Of a stretch of DNA of 64,000 nt, positions 34,168-41,728 are shown piece by piece. A model generated the notes under the pieces. That model was not told the origin of the DNA and searched no databases. It worked only from the letters and a program-made list of their open reading frames with translations. Position 1 is the first letter of the stretch; each line of letters opens with the position of its first letter. The stretch is from contig NZ_CP197465.1 in NCBI RefSeq assembly GCF_052180275.1, positions 124,001-188,000 on the forward strand, in the 5' to 3' direction. Origin of the DNA: Kumtagia sp052180275. Its GTDB lineage: Bacteria; Pseudomonadota; Alphaproteobacteria; Rhizobiales; Rhizobiaceae. The translations under genes were made by a program, and so were the position numbers.

Positions 34168-34694
34168 GATTGCACCGCCAGTTCGGCAATTGAGGGAAGG
34201 CCCGCGAGCGCGCGAAGCTCGTGGACGATGGCCCAAAAGCCCAGATAGTCCGGGTCGCCGTTAGAGTTGTCTTCGTCGGGGAAGCCATAGTCTCCGGCAT
34301 CCCAAGCAACAGCGGTCGCCTTCACGGCAACGCCGGGAATGGTCGTCGCCGGTAGCGCAACAATCTGACCAAATAGGACGATCAGCGCGTTCGTCAGCTT
34401 GTTGCTCCGGTCTGCCAACGGCCCATAGCCTGTTGAACGCATCAGGCGGTTGTAGCGACGGTCCTTTCCGCCGAACCCGATACCCAGCCGTACCAACTCA
34501 CTCGACCAAATTTCGTAGGCGGCATGCCGCTTGGGCTGGATTGCCAGATATTCTCTGGCAGTGCGATCGAACTCGACGCCGAGCCGGATCAACTCGGCGT
34601 CCGCATCGGGCGTAGAACAGGCGGCGACGGCAGGCGTTGCCACCGCCACGGCGAGCGCGGGCGTGCTGGCGAGCAGTTTGCGACGGGTCAGCAT
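34161..34694 (-). CDS. exported protein with Tat-like lipoprotein signal
   Basis: A 177-residue protein beginning MLTRRKLLASTPALAVAVAT and followed by PAVAAC, so a twin-arginine signal and a possible lipobox. The mature part is helical. GAGGTGGTG is before the ATG, which overlaps the upstream stop by 7 bases. A paralogous-looking signal occurs in the next gene. Function not recognised. Confidence 0.65.
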   Translation of the reverse strand: MLTRRKLLASTPALAVAVATPAVAACSTPDADAELIRLGVEFDRTAREYLAIQPKRHAAYEIWSSELVRLGIGFGGKDRRYNRLMRSTGYGPLADRSNKLTNALIVLFGQIVALPATTIPGVAVKATAVAWDAGDYGFPDEDNSNGDPDYLGFWAIVHELRALAGLPSIAELAVQSC

Positions 34695-35170
34695 GACACC
34701 ACCTCGCGCACGATGATACCGTCCGGCTTGCGAAAGGCGATCTCGCAATAGTCCGCTACCGGGCAGTTGGACGTTATCCGCTCGTCCTCGGCATCCCCGT
34801 TCGGCTCCATGTCCTCGTCATTTTCGCCCTCAACGAAGCCGTCACCTTCCTCGCCTTCGTCTCTCCTGCGCCAACCGGTGGCGATGCCGCTGAAGCCAAG
34901 GTCCGGCTCCTCGTCTCCGGTGTCTTCGGCGTCGGTATCGTTGTCGCCCTCCTGGACGTCAAGATCACCTTCCCGGTCGTCGCCGTTGCCCACATAGGTG
35001 GCAAGGTACGGCTCAAGGTTCTCGTCGCCGTCGATCTCGTCGAGCAGCGCCATCAGGTTTTCGATCGTCGTGGCGATCCGTAGCCGCATGGTCGGCGTGA
35101 CCGCGAGGAAGGTGGTAGGCTGGGCTGTGGGCAAAGCTCCGCCCGCAGCCGGAACAGCAGTGTTCGGCAT
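34688..35170 (-). CDS. acidic hypothetical protein, first gene of XRE-flanked operon
   Basis: A 160-residue protein with a short helical segment (IENLMALLDEIDGDENLEPY) and a long Asp/Glu-rich region. The family is frequent in rhizobial accessory DNA and its role is unknown. GGGGA precedes the ATG. It is divergent from the XRE gene, with two operator-like palindromes between them, so the XRE protein probably controls this operon. Confidence 0.65.
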   Translation of the reverse strand: MPNTAVPAAGGALPTAQPTTFLAVTPTMRLRIATTIENLMALLDEIDGDENLEPYLATYVGNGDDREGDLDVQEGDNDTDAEDTGDEEPDLGFSGIATGWRRRDEGEEGDGFVEGENDEDMEPNGDAEDERITSNCPVADYCEIAFRKPDGIIVREVVSC

Positions 35171-35195
35171 TGAAAATCCCCTTCGGGTTCGGTAT

Positions 35196-35252
35196 TGATA
35201 CGAAAAGTATCACACCATTGGTGGCGCGGAGTGTCAATACTAAAAGTATCAA
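35196..35252. promoter_or_regulatory. two operator-like palindromes between divergent genes
   Basis: TGATAC-GAAAA-GTATCA at 35196-35212 and CAATAC-TAAAA-GTATCA at 35236-35252 share the same arms and an A-rich 5-bp centre, with centres 40 bp apart. They are probably bound by the adjacent XRE-family protein. The second overlaps the start of its gene, suggesting autoregulation. Confidence 0.65.
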
Positions 35253-35476
35253 TCAGGCAGGTGAAAGCCGCGCGAGCGCTGCTGGCTTGGTCCCAAAGCG
35301 ACTTGGCTCAGAAATCCGGCATCTCGGAACCGACGATCAAGCGCCTTGAATCAACAGACGGCGAGCTCGGAGGAAGAGCCGAAACAGTTGCCGCCATCCG
35401 CGCTGCCCTGGAAGCCGCCGGCGTCGAGTTCATTCCGGAGAACGGCGGAGGCGCTGGCGTGAGGCTGAGGAAGTAG
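35231..35476 (+). CDS. XRE-family helix-turn-helix regulator
   Basis: An 81-residue protein: KAARALLAWSQSDLAQKSG and ISEPTIKRLES form the helix-turn-helix, and it ends VEFIPENGGGAGVRL. The start is a GTG at 35231; a GTG at 35261 is possible and would put both operators outside the coding region. It should repress the divergent operon and itself. Two further copies of its 3' end lie downstream without the rest of the gene. Confidence 0.82.
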   Translation: MSILKVSIRQVKAARALLAWSQSDLAQKSGISEPTIKRLESTDGELGGRAETVAAIRAALEAAGVEFIPENGGGAGVRLRK

Positions 35477-35680
35477 ACGCGCAGGTGATAGAGGAGGTCT
35501 CATCACCCGCGCGAATATTAGACGTTCCGTACCTAAGCCTAACATCGAGAACGTCCCAAGTTTTAACAAACTCGTCAAGTACTTCCTTTCCCGGGGTGCG
35601 GCACTGCATCTCTGCCGCCCGATTGGCGTTAACCAAAAAATCGCCTGCCCAAACTATAAAGCACTTGTGGAGGTGACGAG

Positions 35681-35890
35681 ATGAAGAGGACCGAGATTGT
35701 TAGTGTTCGCTTGGCCACCGCTACGAAGATTGCCCTTGAAAATGCAGCGAAGGCCGATAACCGAACGGTGGCGGGTTATCTGGGAAAGCTGATCCATTCC
35801 GACCTATCGGCCAAGGGAATGATGGCGCCCGTCCCAGAGAGGCCAGAGCGGCGCGGCCGGCCAGGCGTCAAACGAGCACGGTTGAACTAG
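35681..35890 (+). CDS. ribbon-helix-helix (CopG-like) protein
   Basis: A 69-residue protein starting MKRTEIVSVRLATATKIALE with a beta strand then two helices (NRTVAGYLGKLIHSDL) and a basic tail, the RHH pattern. GGAGGTGACG precedes the ATG. Likely a DNA-binding repressor; no toxin gene follows it directly. Confidence 0.75.
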   Translation: MKRTEIVSVRLATATKIALENAAKADNRTVAGYLGKLIHSDLSAKGMMAPVPERPERRGRPGVKRARLN

Positions 35891-35909
35891 CAACCTACGG
35901 GCGCCACTC

Positions 35910-35974
35910 GGCATCGAGTTCACCCCGGAGAATGGTGGTGGTTCCGGCGCTGCGGACGGCCACGGCAACAGGTA
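35910..35974 (+). pseudogene. 3' remnant of an XRE-family gene (copy 2)
   Basis: The frame reads GIEFTPENGGGSG and then drifts to a TAA. It matches the C-terminus of the intact XRE protein (GVEFIPENGGGAG). No helix-turn-helix remains. Confidence 0.6.
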
Positions 35975-36084
35975 AAATTTGACCTGTTTCGTTTAGGAAC
36001 AATCAAGCATCTCCCCCGACGACGGGGGACACATGTCTTTGCAAACAGCGAAGCGATGAAAACTCAGATAGCGCAGGAGTTGGC

Positions 36085-36152
36085 CGGGCTCACTGCACAC
36101 CATCACTCGGCGAACTCAGGCAACATATCGCCAGTGTTGAGGTGAGCCCGGT
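36085..36152. ncRNA. long stem-loop of unknown function
   Basis: CCGGGCTCAC (36085-36094) pairs exactly with GTGAGCCCGG (36143-36152). Inside, CACTCGGCGA pairs with TCGCCAGTG with one bulge, leaving a loop of about 14 nt. It could be a small RNA, a leader structure or a structured recombination site. No attC-type R boxes are at its ends. Confidence 0.4.
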
Positions 36153-36390
36153 CACCACCTGTTGAAAGTTCGCCGGGTCATAACCCACCCCGTCCATGTC
36201 CGACGACCCTTCATTCCCGATTTGGAACATCGGGCGCCGGCAGTTGGCCGGTCAGATCAAGCCTTGCATTTGTCGTGCCAACGGGGGGTGCCTGTTCGCA
36301 CGAAACGTCAAGCGCTTCCCCTCTGAGGGGGGACTCTTGCGTGTGCGACGGCTTCGCGTGATGCTGCGTCATAACTCTTGGGAGCCGTAT

Positions 36391-36600
36391 ATGAGCCGAG
36401 CCCGCAAGTTCACTCGCGTCGAGATTATGGATGCAGCTCGTGCCGCCTCCGAACATGGACTCGACGTAAAATTGTGCCCGACAGGCGAAATTGTCTTTAT
36501 GCACAATCCCAAAACCGAGCATCGGTCATCGCCGACGCCGGATGAGGCATTTGAGGAATGGCTGAACGGACGTAAAGCTCGCGGGCTTGCAAAAGACTAA
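36391..36600 (+). CDS. small hypothetical protein
   Basis: A 69-residue protein (MSRARKFTRVEIMDAARAAS, then CPTGEIVFM). Similar short phage and rhizobial proteins are common, with a helix then a beta hairpin. GGGAG is 8 bases before the ATG. Function not recognised. Confidence 0.65.
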   Translation: MSRARKFTRVEIMDAARAASEHGLDVKLCPTGEIVFMHNPKTEHRSSPTPDEAFEEWLNGRKARGLAKD

Positions 36601-36615
36601 GGTTGTCTGGCTCTG

Positions 36616-36669
36616 TAGAGTTCAGACCCGAGAACGGCGGCGGCGCTGGCGTGAGGTTGGCGAAATGAT
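36616..36669 (+). pseudogene. 3' remnant of an XRE-family gene (copy 3)
   Basis: The frame VEFRPENGGGAGVRLAK ends in TGA and matches the last residues of the XRE protein at 35476 (VEFIPENGGGAGVRLRK). It follows the 69-residue gene directly. Confidence 0.65.
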
Positions 36670-36867
36670 ACTCGGCGAGACCGGAGACTGGCGCAGCGCC
36701 GTAAAGCTCACCTGCGCTTGCATTCTTGTAGACTGCATAGAAAGCGGCGGTGCTACAAGTGGGCGCGCCGCGCTTTAGGTGTTTTCTACGATCATGGGTG
36801 GCAAAGGCCAACGAGCCGATGCATAGTCCAAGTCAGTGCGCGGTTGTTGAAGCATCAGTAGGGCGCT

Positions 36868-38172
36868 ATGCCGATTTTTGTGAGAAATGGGACTGCGGGC
36901 GGAAGCGGAATACGATTGGATCCGCAATATGACGGCTATCTACTCGTCGGCGGCGTCCGTGAAGTATCTGCGACCGAAGATACAATTCGCGGATTCAGTT
37001 CTAACCACACCGTGACTATTTTCGGCGAGGTCGTCGGGGGACTGTCCGGCATCGTGCTCGGCGATGACGCGAACCTCGATCGCGGCCAAACAGTGATGGT
37101 TGCCTCAACCGGCAGCGTTTATGCTGCGATAGGCGGGGTCGACGGCATTCGGATCAATGCGCGGGACTCCTCCGTGCGCAACGACGGCCTGATCTTCGGA
37201 CGTGACGACGGCATCGAAATCAACGCCAACGCCGGAACAAGCCGAATCGTCAATACCGGCACGATTATGAGCGAAGACGAGGCCATCCGCGCCAGCGGCG
37301 CGCAGACGCTCATCGTCGAAAACAGCGGCCTGATCTACGGGCAACTCCGTTCCATTGCCACATTCGGCGGCGCCACGGCGATCATCACCAACACAGGCGA
37401 GATTGTTGGCGAAATCTATCTCGATTCCGGAAACGACGTTTACAACGGTGTGAACGGTCGGGTGAGCGGGCCAATTACCTGTTTCGGCGGCAACGACACA
37501 GTCTATGCTGGTGTCGACGACGACACGATCAGCGGCATGACCGGTAACGACATCCTGAACGGAGGTCTCGGCGCTGACCGCATGGAGGGGGGCTCGGGCA
37601 ATGACACGTTCTACGTCGACAACGTCGGCGACTCGGTGATCGAGTCCGCCGGCGAGGGCACCGATGTGGTCGCCGCCAGCGCGAGCTTTAGACTCGCGGC
37701 CGGTGCCTCCGTCGAGCGCATGAACACAACAAGTCAGGGCGGCACATCCGCCATCAATCTGACCGGCAACGAGTTTGCGCAGACGCTGATCGGCAATGCC
37801 GGCGATAACCGCCTGGAAGGCCGCGAAGGCAATGACACGCTTCGCGGGCTCGGCGGCAAGGACACGTTCGTGTTCAACACGAAACTCGGCGCATCGAATG
37901 TGGACACCATCGCCGACTTCAACGTCGCCGACGACCGGTTTCTGCTGTCGGATGCCATATTCACAACGGTGAATACCGGCATTTTGGCCTCAGGCTACTT
38001 CCGTTCGAACACCACGGGCCTAGCGCAGGACGCCAACGACCACATCATCTATGAGACCGACACCGGGGAGCTATACTACGATTCCAACGGCAACGCCGCT
38101 GGTGGTTCGGTGCTGTTTGCCAAGGTAGCGGTGGGGCTGTCTCTTACCAACGCCGACTTTTCAGTTGCCTAG
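36868..38172 (+). CDS. RTX protein 2 with beta-helix-like N-terminal half
   Basis: A 434-residue protein. Residues 1-200 have repeated short strands with NTG/NSG turns (GTSRIVNTGTIMSEDEAIRA, ENSGLIYG, TNTGEIVG) like a right-handed beta-helix of adhesins. From about 205 RTX nonapeptides follow (GGNDTVYAGVDDDTISGMTG, GGSGNDTFYVD). The last 170 residues are similar to RTX protein 1, including LTGNEFAQ and a terminal DFSVA. Probably secreted by a type I system encoded elsewhere. Confidence 0.82.
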   Translation: MPIFVRNGTAGGSGIRLDPQYDGYLLVGGVREVSATEDTIRGFSSNHTVTIFGEVVGGLSGIVLGDDANLDRGQTVMVASTGSVYAAIGGVDGIRINARDSSVRNDGLIFGRDDGIEINANAGTSRIVNTGTIMSEDEAIRASGAQTLIVENSGLIYGQLRSIATFGGATAIITNTGEIVGEIYLDSGNDVYNGVNGRVSGPITCFGGNDTVYAGVDDDTISGMTGNDILNGGLGADRMEGGSGNDTFYVDNVGDSVIESAGEGTDVVAASASFRLAAGASVERMNTTSQGGTSAINLTGNEFAQTLIGNAGDNRLEGREGNDTLRGLGGKDTFVFNTKLGASNVDTIADFNVADDRFLLSDAIFTTVNTGILASGYFRSNTTGLAQDANDHIIYETDTGELYYDSNGNAAGGSVLFAKVAVGLSLTNADFSVA

Positions 38173-38200
38173 CGCGTTCTCAACTGACGGGCTTTAAACT

Positions 38201-38233
38201 GGATAGGTTCCACTAACTGCGCTTGTCGAACCT
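38201..38233 (+). repeat. recombinase-like site 4
   Basis: GGATAGGTTCCACTAA, then CTGCGC and TTGTCGAACCT. The arms AGGTTCCACTAA and, read on the other strand, AGGTTCGACAA form an imperfect inverted repeat around a 6-bp centre. It begins 29 bp after the stop of RTX gene 2. Confidence 0.6.
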
Positions 38234-38436
38234 TATTTCCGAGCCATTTCGTGACATTTGCCGGTCGCGCCGCCCCCCCGCCGTGAGGCTGCGGAAGGAG
38301 GCATCCCGCTTCTGTTCGCATGACATCAGGCATTCCTTTGCGGTTTGCGTCGCTTCGGAAACTGGTTTGTTGTACGACTTGGCATGAGCGAGAGACGAAT
38401 AACGACGAAGGCTGAGATAGAGACTGGGCACGACGC

Positions 38437-38589
38437 ATGGAAAAGCTCCGTGCTGCCATTACGCACCGACCGGACCAGTTATCTGATGGTGAGCGAACCG
38501 CCCTTCAGAGGGAGGCGGCAGAACTGCGACTGATCGCGGACACGTTCTTCGACGAGTTCAAAACCATCGAAACACGGAGGAGGAGTTAG
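38437..38589 (+). CDS. 50-residue helical hypothetical protein
   Basis: Reads MEKLRAAITHRPDQLSDGER and then a charged helix (ALQREAAELRLIADTFFDEF). Its end overlaps the tail of the zinc-finger gene on the other strand by 4 bases. No function recognised; no good RBS seen. Confidence 0.5.
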   Translation: MEKLRAAITHRPDQLSDGERTALQREAAELRLIADTFFDEFKTIETRRRS

Positions 38590-38900
38590 AGCGCAGCCGG
38601 GGCTTGCTTTCTAGGGTCTGGCGCCCTCCGCCGGGCCTGAAAAGCCTTCTGTCGACATAGCGAGGAGCAATAGCGCCGGGTAAGCCTTTGCGCGGCTACG
38701 AGATCGCCGCACACGGCGCAGCTTATCTCCGACCGCTCGGCCCTCTGTCGCGCCGCCCGACGCTGGTTCCGGCGCTTCGCAGCCTTTTTGCGGGTGATTG
38801 CCTGGCAAGCCTCGGAGCAATGCACTGCCCAGGGATGGCCAGCGAAAGCGGTGTTGCACGCCATGCAGCGGAGCATTCTTCCAGCCACGTCGCTCGTCAA
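38586..38900 (-). CDS. small double zinc-ribbon protein
   Basis: A 104-residue basic protein with two Cys clusters: CMACNTAFAGHPWAVHCSEA followed by Cys, and CAVCGDLVAAQRLTRRYCSS followed by Cys, separated by an Arg/Lys-rich helix. Likely binds zinc and nucleic acid. Its ATG overlaps the DUF768 stop (ATGA). Confidence 0.7.
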   Translation of the reverse strand: MTSDVAGRMLRCMACNTAFAGHPWAVHCSEACQAITRKKAAKRRNQRRAARQRAERSEISCAVCGDLVAAQRLTRRYCSSLCRQKAFQARRRAPDPRKQAPAAL

Positions 38901-39121
38901 CCTCCCTTCTTTTTGCGCTTGTGCTTCTTGATCGAGCGTAGGGCTGCCTCGAAAACGCTGTCAACTTCCTCGTCGATATCGTCTTCCGTCATGCCTGCGG
39001 CCTCCGCATCGACAAGTAAACGATCGGCGAGTTCGCTGGCGAGAACGCTATCGGGTTCGGCATCGATTGGGATATGCTCGGAGAGCCAGTCATTCAGGAA
39101 TTTTCGTCCTCGTTTGCTCAT
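38897..39121 (-). CDS. DUF768 family protein
   Basis: A 74-residue protein with the family pattern RGRKFLNDWLSEHIP, LADRLLVDAEAAGMTEDDID and EEVDSVFEAAL, then a Lys-rich tail. DUF768 proteins are abundant in Mesorhizobium. Function unknown. Confidence 0.8.
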   Translation of the reverse strand: MSKRGRKFLNDWLSEHIPIDAEPDSVLASELADRLLVDAEAAGMTEDDIDEEVDSVFEAALRSIKKHKRKKKGG

Positions 39122-39265
39122 GAATTCCTCCGCAGATCGCCGTAGCGATCAGTTGTCGAAACGGTTCAAAGCCCCTGACGGTGCTGGAGCGTGAGGCAAA
39201 CCGGAACCATGCGCCGATCGGGACATTGACGAGCTACTCCCCTCGCTCGGCATCGGATCACATTA

Positions 39266-39466
39266 ATGGAAAAGACAATCCCCACGGACAAGGCGCGCCA
39301 AGGTCGAACAGGGCTTCAGGTGCTTTTTGTCCTGATTATATCGCTCTTGCTCGCGGGCGTCGTTTGGGGCAGTGTCGCAATTTGGGGCGAGTCAATCGAC
39401 GCGCCGGCGGCGGATGAGCCTGGAGGTTTAACTGCCCCGGCACCAGCGTCAGGCACTACGCAATGA
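39266..39466 (+). CDS. small single-helix membrane protein
   Basis: A 66-residue protein with one transmembrane helix (QVLFVLIISLLLAGVVWGSV) and a Pro/Ala-rich periplasmic tail. It overlaps the next gene (ATGA). Function unknown. Confidence 0.65.
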   Translation: MEKTIPTDKARQGRTGLQVLFVLIISLLLAGVVWGSVAIWGESIDAPAADEPGGLTAPAPASGTTQ

Positions 39467-39639
39467 CGTTGGAAACTGACCGACTCAGACATGAAATCCA
39501 AGTCGCACTCGCGGCACTGCGTGAGGGCGACCAGGCGCTAGAGCATGGCGAGGCCTCGAGGGCGCGAGATGCCATCTTGGCAACTATTGGCCAACTGGAA
39601 GCGCTCCTTCACGATGCTGAGATCGAACCGAGAACCTAG
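39463..39639 (+). CDS. 58-residue helical protein
   Basis: Coupled to the membrane-protein gene by an ATGA overlap. The sequence (MTLETDRLRHEIQVALAALR and LATIGQLEALLHDAEIE) is a helical hairpin or coiled coil. Probably partners its upstream neighbour; function unknown. Confidence 0.6.
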   Translation: MTLETDRLRHEIQVALAALREGDQALEHGEASRARDAILATIGQLEALLHDAEIEPRT

Positions 39640-39646
39640 CCCACCA

Positions 39647-39841
39647 TCAGGTTAGCTTTGCCAATGCGGTTTGCACGGCGGCCAGATCATCCATTGTGTC
39701 GTCGGTATTGTCTGGCGAGCCGGACGCTCGACGAAGATCGCGAGCCTGGGATGCGATATATTCGAGATTTTGAATTTTCTCGCTTCTAGAGAGTGTCACG
39801 TCACTCTCGACCTTCGATATGATGGCTGAAAAATAAGACAT
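39647..39841 (-). CDS. 64-residue hypothetical protein
   Basis: Reads MSYFSAIISKVESDVTLSRS and ends with an Asp-rich helix. AGGA precedes the ATG at 39841; the longer in-frame extension looks non-coding. Function unknown. Confidence 0.55.
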   Translation of the reverse strand: MSYFSAIISKVESDVTLSRSEKIQNLEYIASQARDLRRASGSPDNTDDTMDDLAAVQTALAKLT

Positions 39842-40332
39842 CTGTTTCCTACCATGGCCTCGCGAATAGGCGTGCTGCCCTCCCGCGTTGAGTATCCCAA
39901 ATGGAAAGCCCGCCGCGCTGAGGGTGGACGCGACGGGCCAAGTGAGTTTCCTCACGAAACCGCAGCAGTTTGCACGGGCTGCGATCTATCAGGTGAAGCT
40001 CCACCATCAGCGATCGTTCCGTCTGGAAGAAAAGATCGTGCAATCGGTTTGCTCACCGGCGGGCGATGGAGCAGAACGCCAAGCTGGAGGACGCTGTTGG
40101 CTATAATGCGGTAGCCGTCGAATTTCACCTCGTGAGTCCATTCGCCGCCCTCGGGTGGATCGTCCACCAGGGTTGGTAACATCGGCTCGATGAACGAGAG
40201 CCCGGACGTAGGACGCTTACGCACATCTGGAGTCTAGGCACAGAAAGGGCTAGGTGAACGGAACGTGATTCATTTTGCAGAGGCGGAACCGGCTAGTCTT
40301 TCCACAGTTCCTACCGATCTCAGGAGGAACCC
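39842..40332. other. 491-bp intergenic region with ligase fragment
   Basis: Apart from the 5' ligase fragment (40105-40224) I see only promoter-like DNA for the plus-strand genes that follow. Confidence 0.45.
40105..40224 (-). pseudogene. 5' fragment of an ATP-dependent DNA ligase gene
   Basis: The frame contains LSFIEPMLPTLVDDPPEGGE and then WTHEVKFDGYR, the start of the adenylation domain of NHEJ-type (LigD-like) ligases including the nucleotidyl-acceptor Lys of the KxDG motif. After GYRII similarity ends. Only about 40 of 300 or more residues remain. Confidence 0.7.
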
Positions 40333-40638
40333 ATGTCAGACGAAAACAATCGCGAAACCGGAGTCCGCAAGCCACAGCCCGGCGTTAGCCACCGGCCTGA
40401 TCCTATACATTCGGGTGATCGTGGGAATGAACCGAAGGAACCATATGGGCTGACGGAGTCTGTCGACGACGTGGATGAAAAGACCCGTCATGCCGACGGT
40501 CAGCAACCTTCGCGGCAGCCGACACCGTCCCCGGCAACCGAGAAGCTGTCCGGCGCCGGTCCAGCCATTGCTGAGCACTCAAAGGACGCGAAGGCCCCTA
40601 AAGCTGGCCGCCAGCCCGGCGCATACGTGAAGAAGTAG
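40333..40638 (+). CDS. disordered hypothetical protein
   Basis: A 101-residue polar protein rich in Pro, Asp, Lys and Gln, with no hydrophobic core visible. AGGAGGAA precedes the ATG, a strong RBS. It is followed 4 bp later by the next gene. Function unknown. Confidence 0.6.
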   Translation: MSDENNRETGVRKPQPGVSHRPDPIHSGDRGNEPKEPYGLTESVDDVDEKTRHADGQQPSRQPTPSPATEKLSGAGPAIAEHSKDAKAPKAGRQPGAYVKK

Positions 40639-40642
40639 CGCC

Positions 40643-40951
40643 ATGAACGTCGCCAACCTTCAGCTTGAAGGCCTGATCATGGCTGTCGCGGCGGTGAACA
40701 ATCTGCTGGTTCACAAGGGTCTGTTGTCCGTCGATGAAATCGACCATGCCTTGCACAAGGTTGAAGCGGGACTGACCGGAGAGGAGCGGGCGTACGAAGG
40801 CATGTCACCAGCTAACCGAGATGCGATGTGCTTCCCGGTTCGTCTACTCCGAATGGCGAACAATGCTCAAGGCGAAGCTGACATCCCGCCTTTTTCCGAA
40901 CTTGCCCGGATGGTCGGCAGCACGAAACAACCCTACAACGACCAGAGGTAA
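40643..40951 (+). CDS. conserved small hypothetical protein
   Basis: A 102-residue helical protein (LIMAVAAVNNLLVHKGLLSV, DEIDHALHKVEAGLTGEERA). Second of three plus-strand genes with 4-bp spacings. Function unknown. Confidence 0.65.
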   Translation: MNVANLQLEGLIMAVAAVNNLLVHKGLLSVDEIDHALHKVEAGLTGEERAYEGMSPANRDAMCFPVRLLRMANNAQGEADIPPFSELARMVGSTKQPYNDQR

Positions 40952-40955
40952 GGCA

Positions 40956-41162
40956 ATGTCCGACGACAAAAACCAAACCGACAATCGCGATCGGTCCCAG
41001 GTAGCGGGGGACGAGGAGTATGAGGTCGGGTACGTCGCGAGCAAGTTCGGCATATCCACCGTTCAGGTTCGGGAGTTGATTGCCGAGTTTGGCAATGACC
41101 GCGATGTGATCGAACGCGAGGCCGCGAAGCTCAAGCAAGGCGACGATCGGCCTGCCGCATAA
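40956..41162 (+). CDS. DUF3606 family protein
   Basis: A 68-residue protein with the DUF3606 pattern YEVGYVASKFGISTVQVREL and a following helix ending EREAAKL. AGGTAAGG precedes the ATG at 40956. Common in rhizobia; function unknown. Confidence 0.75.
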   Translation: MSDDKNQTDNRDRSQVAGDEEYEVGYVASKFGISTVQVRELIAEFGNDRDVIEREAAKLKQGDDRPAA

Positions 41163-41254
41163 AGAACGGTGGAAGAGCCTCGAATCATTGCCGCGCTGGT
41201 CACCGCCGGCACAATTGTGGTCGTGGTGATAGGGGTAGCCGCTGCATTTGAGCT

Positions 41255-41590
41255 AGCGGGGCGTTCTCTTCCATTTTGCGGGGAAAGCCGCCGCGCAAGA
41301 ACTTCACGCGGGCCACAAAGCCCAGGCGCCCATTCAGCTTTCTCTACGACCAGGCCCTTCGGTGGTTTCGCCCCGGCCTTTGCCTGGACGCGATCCCACA
41401 GGCGTTGCCGGGTCCCCTGCGGCAGCGTCACGAAGGCGCCGCGGACATGCTTACCGGCGCTGTACGCCATCAATGCCGTTGCCGGTTTGCCGTGCTCGCG
41501 CTGCACGCCGACGATGTTGAACTCTGCTTCATCGTAGCACTTCGCCTTCAGCCAATTTGTGGTCCGGTCCGCGCTCGTAGGTCGAAGCCT
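41255..41590 (-). pseudogene. 3' fragment of an NHEJ-type DNA ligase gene, frameshifted
   Basis: Minus-strand frame RTTNWLKAKCYDEAEFNIVG to GAFVTLPQGTRQRLWDRV and LVVEKAEWAPGL matches the OB-fold part of LigD-type ligases. One extra base in the AAA at 41317-41319 then shifts the frame; corrected, it continues VARVKFLRGG, the usual C-terminus. A plus-strand frame from 41169 with one hydrophobic helix overlaps it and is probably cut off here. Confidence 0.7.
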
Positions 41591-41728
41591 TTCGCTATTA
41601 CAACCATCCCTCCAAACCTTGCCCGTCCACGGCGCTATACACATTCGTAAGCACGAATGTACCCTGCTGTTTGCTAGGGGTCGGAACATCGCGGCTGCTG
41701 CGCAGTTCGTCTCCGCAAGGAGAATCGT

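Larger units (their letters stand above)
35891..36390. other. 500-bp region with an xre 3' remnant, a hairpin and a long-stem element
   Basis: It contains an xre-like 3' remnant (35910-35974), a short CCCCCG/CGGGGG hairpin near 36012-36028, and a long stem-loop at 36085-36152. No intact gene is visible. Confidence 0.55.

Noticed and set aside
36085..36152. Integron attC site
   Set aside because: The fold is attC-like in size, but RYYYAAC and GTTRRRY boxes are not at the ends, so no integron claim is made.
40643..41162. Single ligase gene interrupted by small genes
   Set aside because: The order of the fragments is the reverse of that expected from a simple insertion.
41169..41537. Plus-strand 122-codon frame
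   Set aside because: Its first 35 codons could be a membrane helix, but the rest is antisense to the ligase remnant, so it is not listed as an intact gene.
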